Source: Hormiphora californensis (lineage: Eukaryota > Ctenophora > Tentaculata > Cydippida > Pleurobrachiidae). From it: a DNA stretch of 64,000 nt. This document shows positions 25,212-43,472 of the stretch, piece after piece (positions within the stretch are counted from its first letter, which is position 1; each line of letters begins with the position of its first letter). Position numbers and translations under genes: made by a program. The notes beneath the pieces were generated by a model. That model did not search any database and was not told where the DNA came from. It was given only the letters and a program-made list of their open reading frames with translations. The stretch covers positions 2,627,537-2,691,536 of the forward strand of contig CM035350.1 in the NCBI GenBank assembly GCA_020137815.1, given 5' to 3'.

Positions 25212-27612
25212 TCATTCGCTAACGTGTCCACTTCCCTCTCCTCCCTCAGGCTGGCCTTCCTCATCTCTCCTGATACCTCCCTGAGATCTCTCCCTCCTTC
25301 GGATCCTCCGACTGTTCTCATAAATCAACCCCGGTCTCTTCCTAACGAACACCCTTTTCCGCTCCGCTGCTGCCGGATCTGGGGTGTTACCCTCACTTCG
25401 TACATGGGTCGGTGTCAAGATGTACGTGGTCTCTGTGGGATCGTCCACGGCGGTGTTTCCCGGTTCCGCTGACACGGGCCGTACACTCCGTTTGGGGTAG
25501 CGGGATCTGTCAAAGTAGAAGGTAGGTTTACCGGGTGTCGGGGAGTCTCGATATAGGTTTCTACCGTTAAATGCCTCCAGCGGAATGTCTCGCTCCACAG
25601 AACTACCCCCTCCTAGACTTGGGCTGGAGAAGTACTTCTGGCTGGTCAGGTCTGAATTGGCCGTGTCTGGGCTGGGGGTGAAATCCACCCAATTGAAGTC
25701 GGGACCCCGGCCTCCCGGTGTAGATAGGGCGTTGTTGTTCTGTCGGTGGAAGACATACGGTGGCAGTTCTCTCCTCTTCCTCTTCTCCTCTTTCTCCACG
25801 TTCTTGATGTGCCAACTCAGGTCAGCAGCCGGGATGTGGTGGTGTTTGTACAGATCTGCTAGACTCGGTGGCTTCATCACATTACCGGTCTGGTTAAAAA
25901 GGAACTTCCGAATCACCGGCTCGCTCAGAAGTATCGCTATTGCGGACACAAAGATACAGAGGAGTGCGAAGCTGTAGATCTTGAAGCTGATAGAGGTGAA
26001 GACAACAACAGCAGCGGCAGTAGCAGTTCCTATTTTCTGCATACAGATACCCAGGCCTACCCCGACAGCTCTCACTTGGGTGTGATAGTAGACGGGCGTG
26101 TAGAGCCAGAGAGTTAGGTACCCCCCTCCCAAGAGGGCACGGGTCAGGAACAACTCTGAGTAGAACAGGTAGAATGCGTAGGGGTGGGGTAGGATGCAGA
26201 AGTTCATGGCGTAGAAGAAGTAGGCCGCCAGGAAGAACGTAATAATGACGTAATTCATGGGCCCTGATTTCTTGCTCATCACGTAGGCCACAATGGATCC
26301 TGGGAAGGCACCCAGCACTGCGATGAGAATCAGAATGTAAGCCTGACTGCTGAGAGCTAAACAATATGCATTGTCAGCTTCTGTCGTCGCCACTGTATAC
26401 ATAGTAGAGGCACCCAGATCAGAATGGTATGCGTGAGTGACCCCGTACTTTTTCTCAATGAACAGTTGGTAGTAGGTGCAGTAGTTGGATACAAACAGGT
26501 TGGATATGAGGTTGGTCCACCCTGAGAAGGTATACCCCACTCCGAAGGAGAGGGCCATGAAAGTTACAGTGACTTTGAGGTATGGCAACTTGAACAACTT
26601 CTCAATGGCACCACGATCGTAGAAATGTCCCTCACACAGGACATCGTAACTGGCCGTTTCCATCTTGTTCATCTCTATCACGTCCTTTATCCTCTTCACT
26701 GCCTTGTCTATCTGACCCGAGACTATGTAGTAACTGGGTGTTTCATACAGTGTGAAGGAAAGCAGAAAAGCAATGGCATTTGGTATGCAGATGATTAGGA
26801 TGAAAATATGGTAGTTCAATCGATCCATCATATCAGCCATTGACCATCCATCTACCACCGCCAGTACTGTCCCAACACTCCAAAACAGGGAGAAAATGAA
26901 GAGAGACTTGAACCGGACATTCTTGGGGACAATCTCTGCCCAGTAAGTCAGGGTAATGGCAAAGGCACCTCCCAGGGAGAAACCCGCACAGCATCTGAGA
27001 ATTATAAACACTAAGAAGGACCCTGAAAGGAACATCCAATGTCAAACGCCAGTGCTGTACCTAGCGCCGTTATTAGGCACACTTTTCGACCGTACTTATC
27101 GGCCAACACGCCAAACACTTGGGATCCAATTGCATATGTTAGGGCAGGGGAAGGCGGGTATCATAAACCCCTCAAACTCGTCCAGACCCCACAGGCATGC
27201 GAGGGAGGGTTTGATCAGGGCGGCATATATCACCTCAATTACCATCTCGTATAAAGATGAAGACAAAACACAGTGCATGGATGTACTGGTATCGTCCCAT
27301 TCCCGAGAGGGAGAAAAACTCCGGTACAGTTATTTTGTAGTGGGGTATACTATGTAGGGCCTCTGGTGGGATACTGTCGACAAGATCACGACCACAGTCA
27401 CACGACCCACTTCCTGCAGGACTATCAGGAGAGTCATCCCCCCTTTTGCAATCCCTTTTATGAACCAAGACCGCTGATGCATTTGATGTTGTAGTGGATC
27501 TGTCCAGGGCAAGACCCGTAGGTCGGGCGAGTGGAGGTCCATCATCCGTCACTATTGGGTCCTGGGAGATGTCATAACGGGAGCTGGGCCCTGGTTGTGC
27601 CCCATCAGGCAT
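25212..27612 (-). CDS. MFS transporter, SV2/SVOP/SLC22-like; N-terminal frame breaks
   Basis: Multi-pass membrane transporter of the major facilitator superfamily. The uninterrupted part (about 27035-25212, ~600 residues) has TM3-TM12 and then a polar ~200-residue C-terminal tail rich in Arg/Lys and Ser/Pro, longer than usual. Just upstream, the loop 2-3 signature GVLADKYGRK (27085-27115) lies in a different frame. TM1-TM2 material (FGMGRYQY-like start, then EMVIEVIYAALIKPSLACLWG) lies in further frames. The first Met is at 27612 and precedes a polar N-terminus. Three frame changes, near 27270, 27150 and 27040, are needed to link these pieces. The spacing between GRK and the TM4 'RCCAGFSLGG' is normal only if the bases at 27023-27060 are coding, so they are not an intron. 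Substrate unknown. Either local indel errors or early decay. Confidence 0.75.
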
Positions 27613-27787
27613 ACGTGGAGTTCACACGGTGAGCACCTCAGGTCTTCCTAGACAGCTAGAATCCTGGAGTAATATTGGATTTTAAGTTGCTACTGATCAA
27701 ACTAGTATTGGTAACTAAACAAGAGTTGGAATCTTTTGTGTAACAAGTAGTATAGACACAAACACAAAACTGAGAGAGAGAGAGAGA

Positions 27788-27826
<39 letters not shown>

Positions 27827-28306
27827 TACGGACATACACACTAGCCGCAGTATTCGCTTGGTTTACATCAAGAGCACATATGGATGGCTGATTTACACTT
27901 GGAATTGGCGTCAAACAAGTCAAACATTTCATGCCTAATATCCCTGTGACATCAAATGAAGGTGACATTTTTAGTCAAATGTATGAAAAACTGACTTTGT
28001 TATTGTAGCAGAATCATCGGCAGATATTTTTTTTTTCAGAGAAATGTCAAGACACGTAAATTATGAATGATAATCAGTCGAAATTTATAAACACAAAACA
28101 GAAAAATTAAAAACGGTTTACAAAACCTCGTTATCTCCTACATATTATACCCTTGCTGCTTGTTGAGTTACCCCTTACTCAACAAGTTGCTACACATCTC
28201 CCTCACACACAGCTGGCCTCTGTAAGTCTGTGATATCGACAAGAATATCTAAGGGTGCAAACCACACTCCACCTATCAACTAAACAAACATATACAACCC
28301 CTTTGA

Positions 28307-31300
28307 TCAAATATGCAGCTCTTTCTCCTGATCAAAGCTCCTATTCTGTATTACAGTGTTCTTGGTCTTCAGATTCTTCCTCTTCTCCTTGACTGACATG
28401 TTATCCCTTGAATCTTCACAGGACTCGAAGGGTAGGGGTGACTCAGATACGATTCCAATCCTATCCGGGTCCTTAGGTCGGTAGTGCAGAATTGCAGAAG
28501 GATTCACGCCGACCTGAAATAGACATGGCGTGTTAGTTAGACATATAGGTGGAACTATGGGGGCTGAGAGAGAGATGTGGAATCAACATGCCAGTATTAT
28601 GCCTGAATGCTTTAGTTTTCGGTCCTTCGTATTCAATCGAGGATTCCATTCTACAATTCTACAAATATCTCAAGCTTATCAAAGGATATCAACTGGAATT
28701 GTTATGGAAAATGCTTCTATAGATTGCTTCACTAGATTAGTCGCTCAGAATATTGTTCGCGAGAAATCATTAGTCATTACACATGCAGATTCATATTGGT
28801 AAGCTAGAAGCTGTAGGATATAGCTAGAGTAGAGCTTTATTGAGGCTAGTGATACAGGGGCACACAAGACTCATCGATTCTAAGAATGCCGCAATGATTA
28901 TAGTCCCAATTTTTAGTGCTATGATCTGCCCAACATAGGGTGTATACTGCCCAACAGAGGGTGTATACTGCCCAACATAGGGTGTATGCTGCCCAACATA
29001 GGGTGTATGCTGCCCAACATAGGGTTTATACTGCCCAACATAGGGTGTATGCTGCCCAACATAGGGTGTATGCTGCCCAACATAGGGTGTATACTGCCCA
29101 ACATAGGGTGTATGCTGCCCAACATAGGGTGTATACTGCCCAACATAGGGTGTATGCTGCCCAACATAGGGTGTATGCTGCCCAACATAGGGTTTATACT
29201 GCCCAACATAGGGTGTATGCTGCCCAACATAGGGTGTATGCTGCCCAACATAGGGTGTATACTGCCCAACATAGGGTGTATACTGCCCAACATAGGGTGT
29301 ATGCTGCCCAACATAGGGTGTATACTGCCCGACATAGGGTGTATGCTGCCCAACATAGGGTGTATACTGCCCAACATAGGGTGTATACTGCCCAACAGAG
29401 CTGGTGTATACTGCCCAACATAGGGTGTATGCTGCCCAACATAGGGTGTATGCTGCCCAACATAGGGTGTATGCTGCCCAACATAGGGTTTATACTGCCC
29501 AACATAGGGTGTATGCTGCCCAACATAGGGTGTATGCTGCCCAACATAGGGTGTATACTGCCCAACATAGGGTGTATACTGCCCAACATAGGGTGTATGC
29601 TGCCCAACATAGGGTGTATACTGCCCAACATAGGGTGTATGCTGCCCAACATAGGGTGTATACTGCCCAACATAGGGTGTATACTGCCCAACAGAGCTGG
29701 TGTATACTGCCCAACATAGGGTGTATGCTGCCCAACATAGGGTGTATACTGCCCAACATAGGGTGTATACTGCCCAACATAGGGTGTATACTAGGGTGTG
29801 CTAAGTGAAAATTTTGTCGACTTGGCCAAAAGGTTAAGGGTAGATATGAAACTATGGACAATTGTCTACTACATCCTGAAAACGGAATTGGGATAGTGTA
29901 TGTCAATTACGTGGGCCAGGCGATTAAAAAAGTTTACTTTTTTACCGAAAAAAGGAAAATATGTGTGTTTTACACCAGTGTTTGGCATGTTCTTGATATC
30001 AACTTTTTATGGTCAGGGTCGTGTTCAGCGGTTTGATACCGATCAGAATGGATGTGTATCATGAAAGTTAGCCAAAGGTCATTTTTGACCTGAAAATGTT
30101 CATTTTGGACCAAAAATGTTCATTTTTGACTAAAAATGTTCATTTTGGCCATTTTCTTCAATTTTGAGAGCTTTTTCATGAACGGGATCGTGTTCAGCAG
30201 GTCAAAAGTAGTCGGTTACAACCGGAATTTGGTTTTCGACAAATAAAATCTCAAAAAGTTAAAATTCGTCTCAACTAATACTGCAATTAAAGTAGGAAAA
30301 TGTGCAAGAAAAAAAGATGAAAAAAAAATAAAATTTTCATTATAAAATGGAGTTCTGAAGGTGCAGACTGGAAATAATGGTTGTACTGGTTCTCATGAGG
30401 CGATTCATATGTGTGGTTTTTTCGAAATAACGCCCCAAAAAACATTTTTTGATATGAATATGCCCATATATGGGCATACATCGGCCCACGTAATTGGGCC
30501 AGGGTAGGACTAAAATTTTTTTACCAAATGTTTTAGAATGATCGTAGGAACTCATTCTAGGGGTAAACTTTGTGAAAATTGGATTTGATTTATGAGTTGG
30601 GAAAAATATACACTGTATACTGCCCAACATAGGGTGTATACTGCCCAACATAGGGTGTATGCTGCCCAACATAGGGTGTATGCTGCCCAACATAGGGTGT
30701 ATGCTGCCCAAAAGAACTGGTGTATTATAATGCTTTTACTCGCGTACATGTCTCACATGCCAGGTGTCATGGGTGTCTAGCTGGGTGCAGGCAGCGAGGA
30801 TGCGCCCAATACCTCTCCAATGGAATGTGGTGGTGGCCCCAGTTTAGGGGGTACCGGGGAACAGGGACCAGTCCTGAGCTTCTCAACAATCTACAATATG
30901 GACAAATACTGAGATATCTGGTTAAATCTGGGGTTCATTTTACCGTTCCTGATCCTGATGTTTATAAAGGATCACAAGAACTTGCACTCTGGCGATATTG
31001 AGTCAATATTATTCAGGAACCGACCGAATCAGGAAATACTGGTGCCTTATTGGCTGAAACCAGTCACGTGATCTAAATAACGAGTTCCGATTGGTTGTTT
31101 ACTTGTTTCGGTCGGTTCCTGATATTATTGCCTTACCCTGGTTGAGGAATGACAGGTGAAGAGAAGGAGGGCAAGGAATGCAACGGCAAATATGAGGAGT
31201 CCAGCTAGGAGGCCCAGCTCTCGTCCACTCATCTTATCTGTGGGATCTATAACAGGGGCCTCAGTAGCAATACTGCAGTCTGAAAAGGGCGAAAAAACGT

Positions 31301-34269
31301 GCTATCAAAAACTGTGCAAGTAATCATTTTATCAGAATTAATTGGAATTGAAATCAATTTTGGAATCGATTCGGCCCATTATACCTCTGTAAACGTTTTC
31401 TTCCGTTGTTGAGGCATTTGGATAGATGGTAATGACTCGATCAACGAACACAGTATCTTGTACACAGACAGTCCCCTCCTCTACATACGAGTACCCATCA
31501 GGAAACGCCACAGAGAAACTCCCCTCGGCCAGTTCTTGAACACACCGGTCTGTAGTTGAGGGTCTTCTAGACTTCTTGCACTGGGATATTGGAGAGTTAG
31601 GATTCTCATCTTGCTCCTTTACTAATAGCCAATCAGTTCCTTATATGGATCACACTTAGTTGCGTAGCAACACAGATGCCACATTTGTTACCTCGGTGAT
31701 AGTAGTACACTGGTTTAGAGCTGTCGAAAAGGCGCATCTTGGATCTCTGGACCCTATACACTCCACAGGATCACTGCCCCATGATCCACACCACTCAGTC
31801 GGTATGGATCTGAGTGTATCGTCCTGGACTAGTTCCAGGTTGGTTGTGGAGAGGGCCATGTCACTTACATCACCCCATATCTCCACCTCTCCTATCAGGT
31901 CCAGTGAGGTGTCAGGGGTTCCCGTGTAGAGGTGGATCGAGCCATCTGTAGTGGGGATACATGGGTTTAGAGGTGGATCGAGCCATCTGTTGTAGGGATA
32001 CATGGGTTTAGAGGTGGATCGAGCCATCTGTAGTGGGGATACATGGGTTTAGAGGTGGATCGAGCCATCTGTAGTGGGGATACATGAGTTTAGAGATGGA
32101 TCGAGCCATCTGTAGTAGGGATACATGGGTTTAGAGGTGGATCGAGCCATCTGTAGTGGGGATACATGGGTTTAGAGGTGGATCGAGCCATCTGTAGTAG
32201 GGATACATGGGTTTAGAGTTCAGAGGAGTTACTTACTTCTAGAGTGAGAGAGAGAGAATTGAAAATGAATGGACTATTTGAGAGAGAGAATGGACTATAA
32301 GAAATTAGCTGGAAAGAAAAGAGCATGATGAGATTGGATCGCAAAAAAACAGCTGGTTCACGACAGCTACACATGTCTGTGAGCAATCCAATCTAATCAT
32401 TACACTCTTCCACACACAGCTCAGGTCTCTCTTCACTGCACTCAAACACACAACACAACATACCACTGAGAAAGAAGGTGAGGTTCTCCGTGTAGGACAC
32501 TACAAAGGAGTGGGTGGTTGGAGAGGGCAGTGACGTCACGATGACGTCAGAGGTTGCCTCGTTTACACAGCTCTTTAAGATGTTGTAGGCTTGCTCCACA
32601 CTGCAGTCCAGTGTTATCGTGTCATCCGTCTGTACAGGGAACAGTTAGGGCCGTTAGGTTTTTACACCGTTCTAAGGGACCAGTTACAAAATTGAAACCT
32701 GGTATCAGTTTTCAGTGGTACAGGGAACATTTAGGGCCGGTAGATCCTTCAGAAAAATCCAAGGGTTGGTATAGGTTTTTACACCGTTTGAAACCTCATC
32801 GGTCATAAGCTAAATTATTGTGTTTTGTAGGAAAGGGAAGAGTTTCACCACTATTATTATACGATATAATGCAATATGTGAACTAGATTGTGAAACCTAC
32901 CTTTGATAGTTTACCATCGTAATCATAATACCAGTAGTAACTCCCATCAAACACATCTCCCATGCCATTCAGATCCATCTCACAGAGATACACGAGGGCT
33001 GACGTCACAGGGAGTGACGTCACTAGTAGATACAACTTGTCCCCTATCCTCTCAACCCCCAACACCTGGTCCAGCTTGATATCAACTCCCCCAATAGTGA
33101 TTGTGCAGTAGAGGTTGGCATAGGCTAGACTCCGGATACTGTTACTAGATGTGATGTCAGTCACACAGTATCGGGTGATCCGGGTGGTTTTGGAGGTGGT
33201 GGAGTAGAGGGTATAGATGAATGTGGATGTTGGGTAGATCCCCAGAACTTGCTCAATCCATAGCTCATCGATACTTTCCAGAGTCTTATATTTTCCTGAA
33301 GAGAGTTGTTGAGAACAAGAAGAGATTGAATGGAGTTTAGAATGTAGGGTCTCGTAGTCAAGTACTTTTTGAATAATATGCATGCGCAAATGAATATTCA
33401 ACCTTTTTAAACTTCCCCAAGTATGCGAAAAGAATGTTTCGAAAAACGAACAAACAATGTCTAATTGTGTCCGCTCAGGGCTTTCCAGCAGAAGTGTTAA
33501 AAGAATCTTACCAGTGGCAGTATCATAGGTGCTGTACCCATCGTACCCATCCGTTGCTATGTAGTAGACCTCGTCTTGGTAGGTCCAATGGGCACTCTTG
33601 GTAGGGTCATGGAGACATTGATATGACATGGCAGGATCTGTCTCATTGGTAAACACTGAAACATGTTGTTGAGTAAGGGGTGTAACACTGAAACATGCAT
33701 TATACTGAATCGTAGGGCAGGGGAACCATTCATGTCCATCAAATAGACGTGTAGATGTAGATCATTCCTAAAGAACTCTCTTTGTTTCAAATAACGCGAA
33801 ATTAGGGAATCTACTCGAGCTGTAACTCTCTTACCATAAGTGTTGCCATGTAATGATGCTGAGTATGGAACTGGTTTAGCTGAGTCAGTGTAACAATAGT
33901 GTAGGGTCTGGTTCACATCCATTAGCAACCCCGCTGCCTCCGTGCAATCATTCTCGCAACCTTGGTCTCCATACAGCTAGGATAGAGAAAGAGAGTTAGA
34001 TGATTGTTATATAGAAAGATGGTTTCATATGTTTTCCTGTCTGGCAGCCTTATCTGATAAATCAAGACTGAGCTTCTGAGCTGCTCTGTGTACAGCAGCT
34101 GAACTCAGGAAGTTTCTGCCTGGTTTATAATGTGTTTTATACCTGTTTCGTGGGTATTGAGCATGATGTTGTGTTGTATTGGGCAATGAAGTTCTCTCCG
34201 GTAACGAGTTGATAGCCTGGGTACACTGACCGGATGGATTTGGGGAACTCTAGCTCACATTCAACCACT
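28307..34269 (-). CDS. Semaphorin-like transmembrane protein (5' incomplete)
   Basis: Nine minus-strand exons join in phase: 34269-34143, 33976-33835, 33655-33512, 33295-32901, 32629-32464, 31945-31692, 31616-31385, 31279-31137 and 28513-28307 (stop). The long Cys-containing, beta-rich extracellular region has segments such as TRITRYC and ALVYLCEMDL that recall a sema propeller. It ends in a PSI-like motif CIGSRDPRCAF. Then come a stalk, one TM helix (LGLLAGLLIFAVAFLALLLF) and an ~80-residue basic cytoplasmic tail. The tail is far too short for a plexin, so a class-1/5/6-type transmembrane semaphorin guidance ligand is the best reading. Divergence is high. A signal peptide and first exons were not found; the next exon must lie beyond the 34.3-35.9 kb repeat. 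The 31616 acceptor (aaag) is the weakest site. Confidence 0.6.
28929..29795. repeat. 21-bp minisatellite (~41 copies)
   Basis: The unit is cccaacatagggtgtatRctg, with A/G alternation at the R and an occasional 'gtttat' variant. A longer 'cagagctggtgtat' variant at 29394 and 29691 marks a ~297-bp higher-order period. It lies in the last intron of the semaphorin-like gene. It is open in several frames on both strands only because 21 is divisible by 3 and the unit lacks stops. It is not a CRISPR array (no spacers). Confidence 0.95.
29796..30610. other. Unique-looking intron DNA between two minisatellite blocks
   Basis: A/T-rich intron sequence with repeated 'tttttgacctgaaaatgttcattttgga' variants at 30080-30140. 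No exon or RNA gene recognised. Confidence 0.5.
30613..30713. repeat. Second block of the 21-bp minisatellite (5 copies)
   Basis: Same unit and strand as 28929-29795, separated from it by ~820 bp. It also ends in an 'aactggtgtat' variant, like the main array's longer units, which suggests the two blocks descend from one array. Confidence 0.9.
31014..31121. mobile_element. hAT-like MITE, 108 bp
   Basis: Terminal inverted repeats CAGGAACCGACCGAA and TTCGGTCGGTTCCTG. Flanked by the perfect 8-bp duplication ATATTATT (31006-31013 and 31122-31129). A CAGG-type end and 8-bp duplication are typical of hAT elements. It sits 16 bp from an exon-intron boundary of the semaphorin-like gene (exon end 31137). 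A related partial copy is at 22062-22147. Confidence 0.85.
31926..32218. repeat. 41-bp tandem repeat carrying a copied 3' splice site (7 copies)
   Basis: The unit is about 41 bp (gtttagaggtggatcgagcc, then atctgtagtggggatacatgg). The lowest-coordinate copy overlaps the start of the semaphorin-like exon 31945-31692. On the minus strand each unit contains 'ccactacag' followed by ATGGCTCGATCCACCTC, that is, the acceptor plus the first ~17 exon bases. One unit has CTGTTG at the key position, which removes its AG acceptor. Confidence 0.9.
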
Positions 34270-34324
34270 CTGCAGGGGGGATACACTGATCAGTTACAAA
34301 CCTAGGAGCCTGGTGCCATATAGG

Positions 34325-35008
34325 TATGAAACCCGATAGCCGATTTAACAGTCGTTTGGACATTTTGCGCGCTCATGATAACTGCTAGCTGGGAGATTTA
34401 ACACCCTGCTCGCTGTTTAACAGTCCCGCTCTCTTTTTCACGCATTTCTCTTCATTTGAATAACATGCGTGTAAAATTCTAAGTATTGAAAATGTGTGTA
34501 AACACACAGTTCTGTCAACAAAAGAAAGGGGAAACATGTCTGCAACACGTTTCAATGTTATCTCTCTCATAAGGAGTGAAAAGAATCACATTCCATTCAT
34601 TTCTCTCTCTCATTGTCTCTTTTACTGTTCACTACCTCTGACAGTGTGTATTGCCCCTAATCTTTCTCTCTCTTTCTCAAACATGTTAGGAACAGTAGAC
34701 ACTAAGTCTACACACATTTTCACGGTGTCTGTTGACTAATTGCCAGCAGTCCTAGTGTGTTTCACCTTGTGTTGTGTCTCTTATTTGTGTGTAATTACTA
34801 TCGGGTTTCATAAAATATGAACGTTTGTTAGCCTATCGCGTTATAGGTTTAAATCACCTCCCCCTCACCCTCGGCTGGCGCCTCGGGATCGGCGTCGGGA
34901 TTTAAACCAGTTTAATCGCCCTGCCGGGCGATTAAACTCCAGTTGGCTGTCCCCAGCTCGCGCTGGGAACAGCCAACTTGATAACGCGCCAGTCTACAAA
35001 CGTTCATA
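34325..35008. mobile_element. Pair of inverted-repeat elements, copy 1 (A: 34325-34812; B: 34816-35008)
   Basis: Element A (488 bp) is bounded by TATGAAACCCGATAG and CTATCGGGTTTCATA. Element B (193 bp) follows after 3 bp and is bounded by TATGAACGTTTGT and ACAAACGTTCATA. B can fold as a cloverleaf: an outer stem, a second stem CGCGTTAT/ATAACGCG, and three hairpin arms (GGTTTAAAT/ATTTAAACC; TTTAATCGCCC/GGGCGATTAAA with a 4-nt loop; AGTTGGCTGT..CCCAGC/GCTGGG..ACAGCCAACT). No coding capacity; non-autonomous. Confidence 0.8.
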
Positions 35009-35183
35009 CTTCATGTGTTGCAGGCATTGATTGATAAACTGAATATCAGTGAGTGATAAGTTAAGTCGTATTGTTTTGTGCCAGTCTAGTAAATAAATGT
35101 AGAGGCTGTGTTCCTGGTACTGTTAACCACGTTTGAGTATTTTCTACCGCCCATCTTTGTTTCTTGTACCCCCGCCAATTCCT

Positions 35184-35867
35184 TATGAAACCCGATAGCT
35201 GATTTAACAGTCATTTGGACATTTTGCGCGCTCATGATAACTGCTAGCTGGGAGATTTAACACCCTGCTCGCTGTTTAACAGTCCCGCTCTCTTTTTCAC
35301 GCATTTCTCTTCATTTGAATAACATGCGTGTAAAATTCTAAGTATTGAAAATGTGTGTAAACACACAGTTCTGTCAACAAAAGAAAGGGGAAACATGTCT
35401 GCAACACGTTTCAATGTTATCTCTCTCATAAGGAGTGAAAAGAATCACATTCCATTCATTTCTCTCTCTCATTGTCTCTTTTACTGTTCACTACCTCTGA
35501 CAGTGTGTATTGCCCCTAATCTTTCTCTCTCTTTCTCAAACATGTTAGGAACAGTAGACACTAAGTCTACACACATTTTCAGGGTATCTGTTGACTATTT
35601 ACCAGCAGTTCTAGTGTGTTTCACCTTGTGTTGTGTCTCTTATTTGTGTGTAATTACTATCGGGTTTCATAAAATATGAACGTTTGTTAGCCTATCGCGT
35701 TATAGGTTTAAATCACCTCCCCCTCACCCTCGGCTGGCGCCTCGGGATCGGCGTCGGGATTTAAACCAGTTTAATCGCCCTGCCGGGCGATTAAACTCCA
35801 GTTGGCTGTCCCCAGCTCGCGCTGGGAACAGCCAACTTCATAACGCGCCAGTCTACAAACGTTCATA
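35184..35867. mobile_element. Pair of inverted-repeat elements, copy 2 (A: 35184-35671; B: 35675-35867)
   Basis: Direct duplicate of 34325-35008, offset 859 bp, with very few differences (for example 'agccga' versus 'agctga' near the start, and 'aacttg' versus 'aacttc' near the end). A and B have identical lengths in both copies. The ~175 bp between the copies is not obviously repeated. Confidence 0.85.
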
Positions 35868-36126
35868 CTTCATTTGTCTCGCCTCTATATCTTGTCTTCA
35901 CCCTAACGATTCTTCTTCTAGAGAATCCTGTAACTTAGATTGAGCAGCCAACTAACTCAGGAGTATCTCTTGAGAGGAGTCGGGTAGGGGAATGCTCTCT
36001 TTTCGTCACTACTCTCTTTCTCTCTTTCTCTCCATGTACACATGCTGTTGACAGGACGATCCATAACTACATGCATACTCTTGTCAACCGCCCTTCATTC
36101 CTTCTATCTCTATCTCTCTATCTCTC

Positions 36127-36730
36127 TCTGGCTTCATGGATACTAAGAACATTCCGGACCAGAGAACCGGATCATATGCTCCAACTCTACAACTACAAGT
36201 CCTACGTGAGACCTCTTTTAGAGTATTGCTCACCACTATGGGATCCTCACCTCATTGGTGAAATTGAAAGAGTTGAAGCCGTCCAGAGATCTTTCACGTC
36301 AAATATCAAAGGTTGTGAGGACCTGGACTACTGGGCTCGCCTTAAGACCTTGGGTCTTTGGTCGCTCCAAAGACGAAGAGAGAGGTTTAAAATCCTCACT
36401 ATGTGGAAGATATGGAAGGGACTGTTACCTAACCACGGTGATATCAACTTCCGTATGTCCCTAAGGCGAGGACCCACTGCTGAACGACCGCTAGGGAAGG
36501 CCCGACTGAAAGGAGTGAATACACTCATATTCAACGGGTTCACGTCATCTTCCTTAGCACTGTTCAACGCTGTACCTGGGAACATCAAGGACAGGGAGAC
36601 TGCCGCTGGAGTAAAGTCTGCCCTGGATGCCTACCTTTCTAACTTCCCAGACAGCCCACCAGTAAGAGGATACAGCTGTCCTAACAAGAACAGTATCCTG
36701 AGCTGGATCTCCGCAGGTCTGCCTCATTAA
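36127..36730 (+). pseudogene. 5'-truncated non-LTR retrotransposon, ORF2 C-terminus
   Basis: Open from about 36071 but homologous only from about 36127. It matches the C-terminal third of the ORF2 at 45061-48090: YVRPLLEYCSPLWDP, DYWARLKTLGLWSLQRRRERF, MWKIWKGL and NFPDSPPVRGYS all have counterparts there. There is no endonuclease or reverse transcriptase core, so this is a truncated insertion of the same CR1/L2-like group. It abuts a (TC)-rich run at the 5' edge. The stop is at 36728-36730. Confidence 0.85.
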
Positions 36731-43464
<6,734 letters not shown>

Positions 43465-43472
43465 TGTGGCGC

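Noticed and set aside
27023-27060. A 38-bp intron with good GT..AG in the MFS gene
   Set aside because: Removing it leaves too few residues between the GRK loop motif and TM4; keeping it, with a one-base shift, restores normal MFS spacing.
28929-29795. CRISPR-like repeat array
   Set aside because: Units are contiguous with no spacers, and the genome is eukaryotic.
28919-29906. Long ORFs on both strands (MGSIHPMLG-type and YTAQHRV-type repeats)
   Set aside because: They are translations of a stop-free 21-bp minisatellite, open in several frames on both strands; no protein-like non-repeat part.
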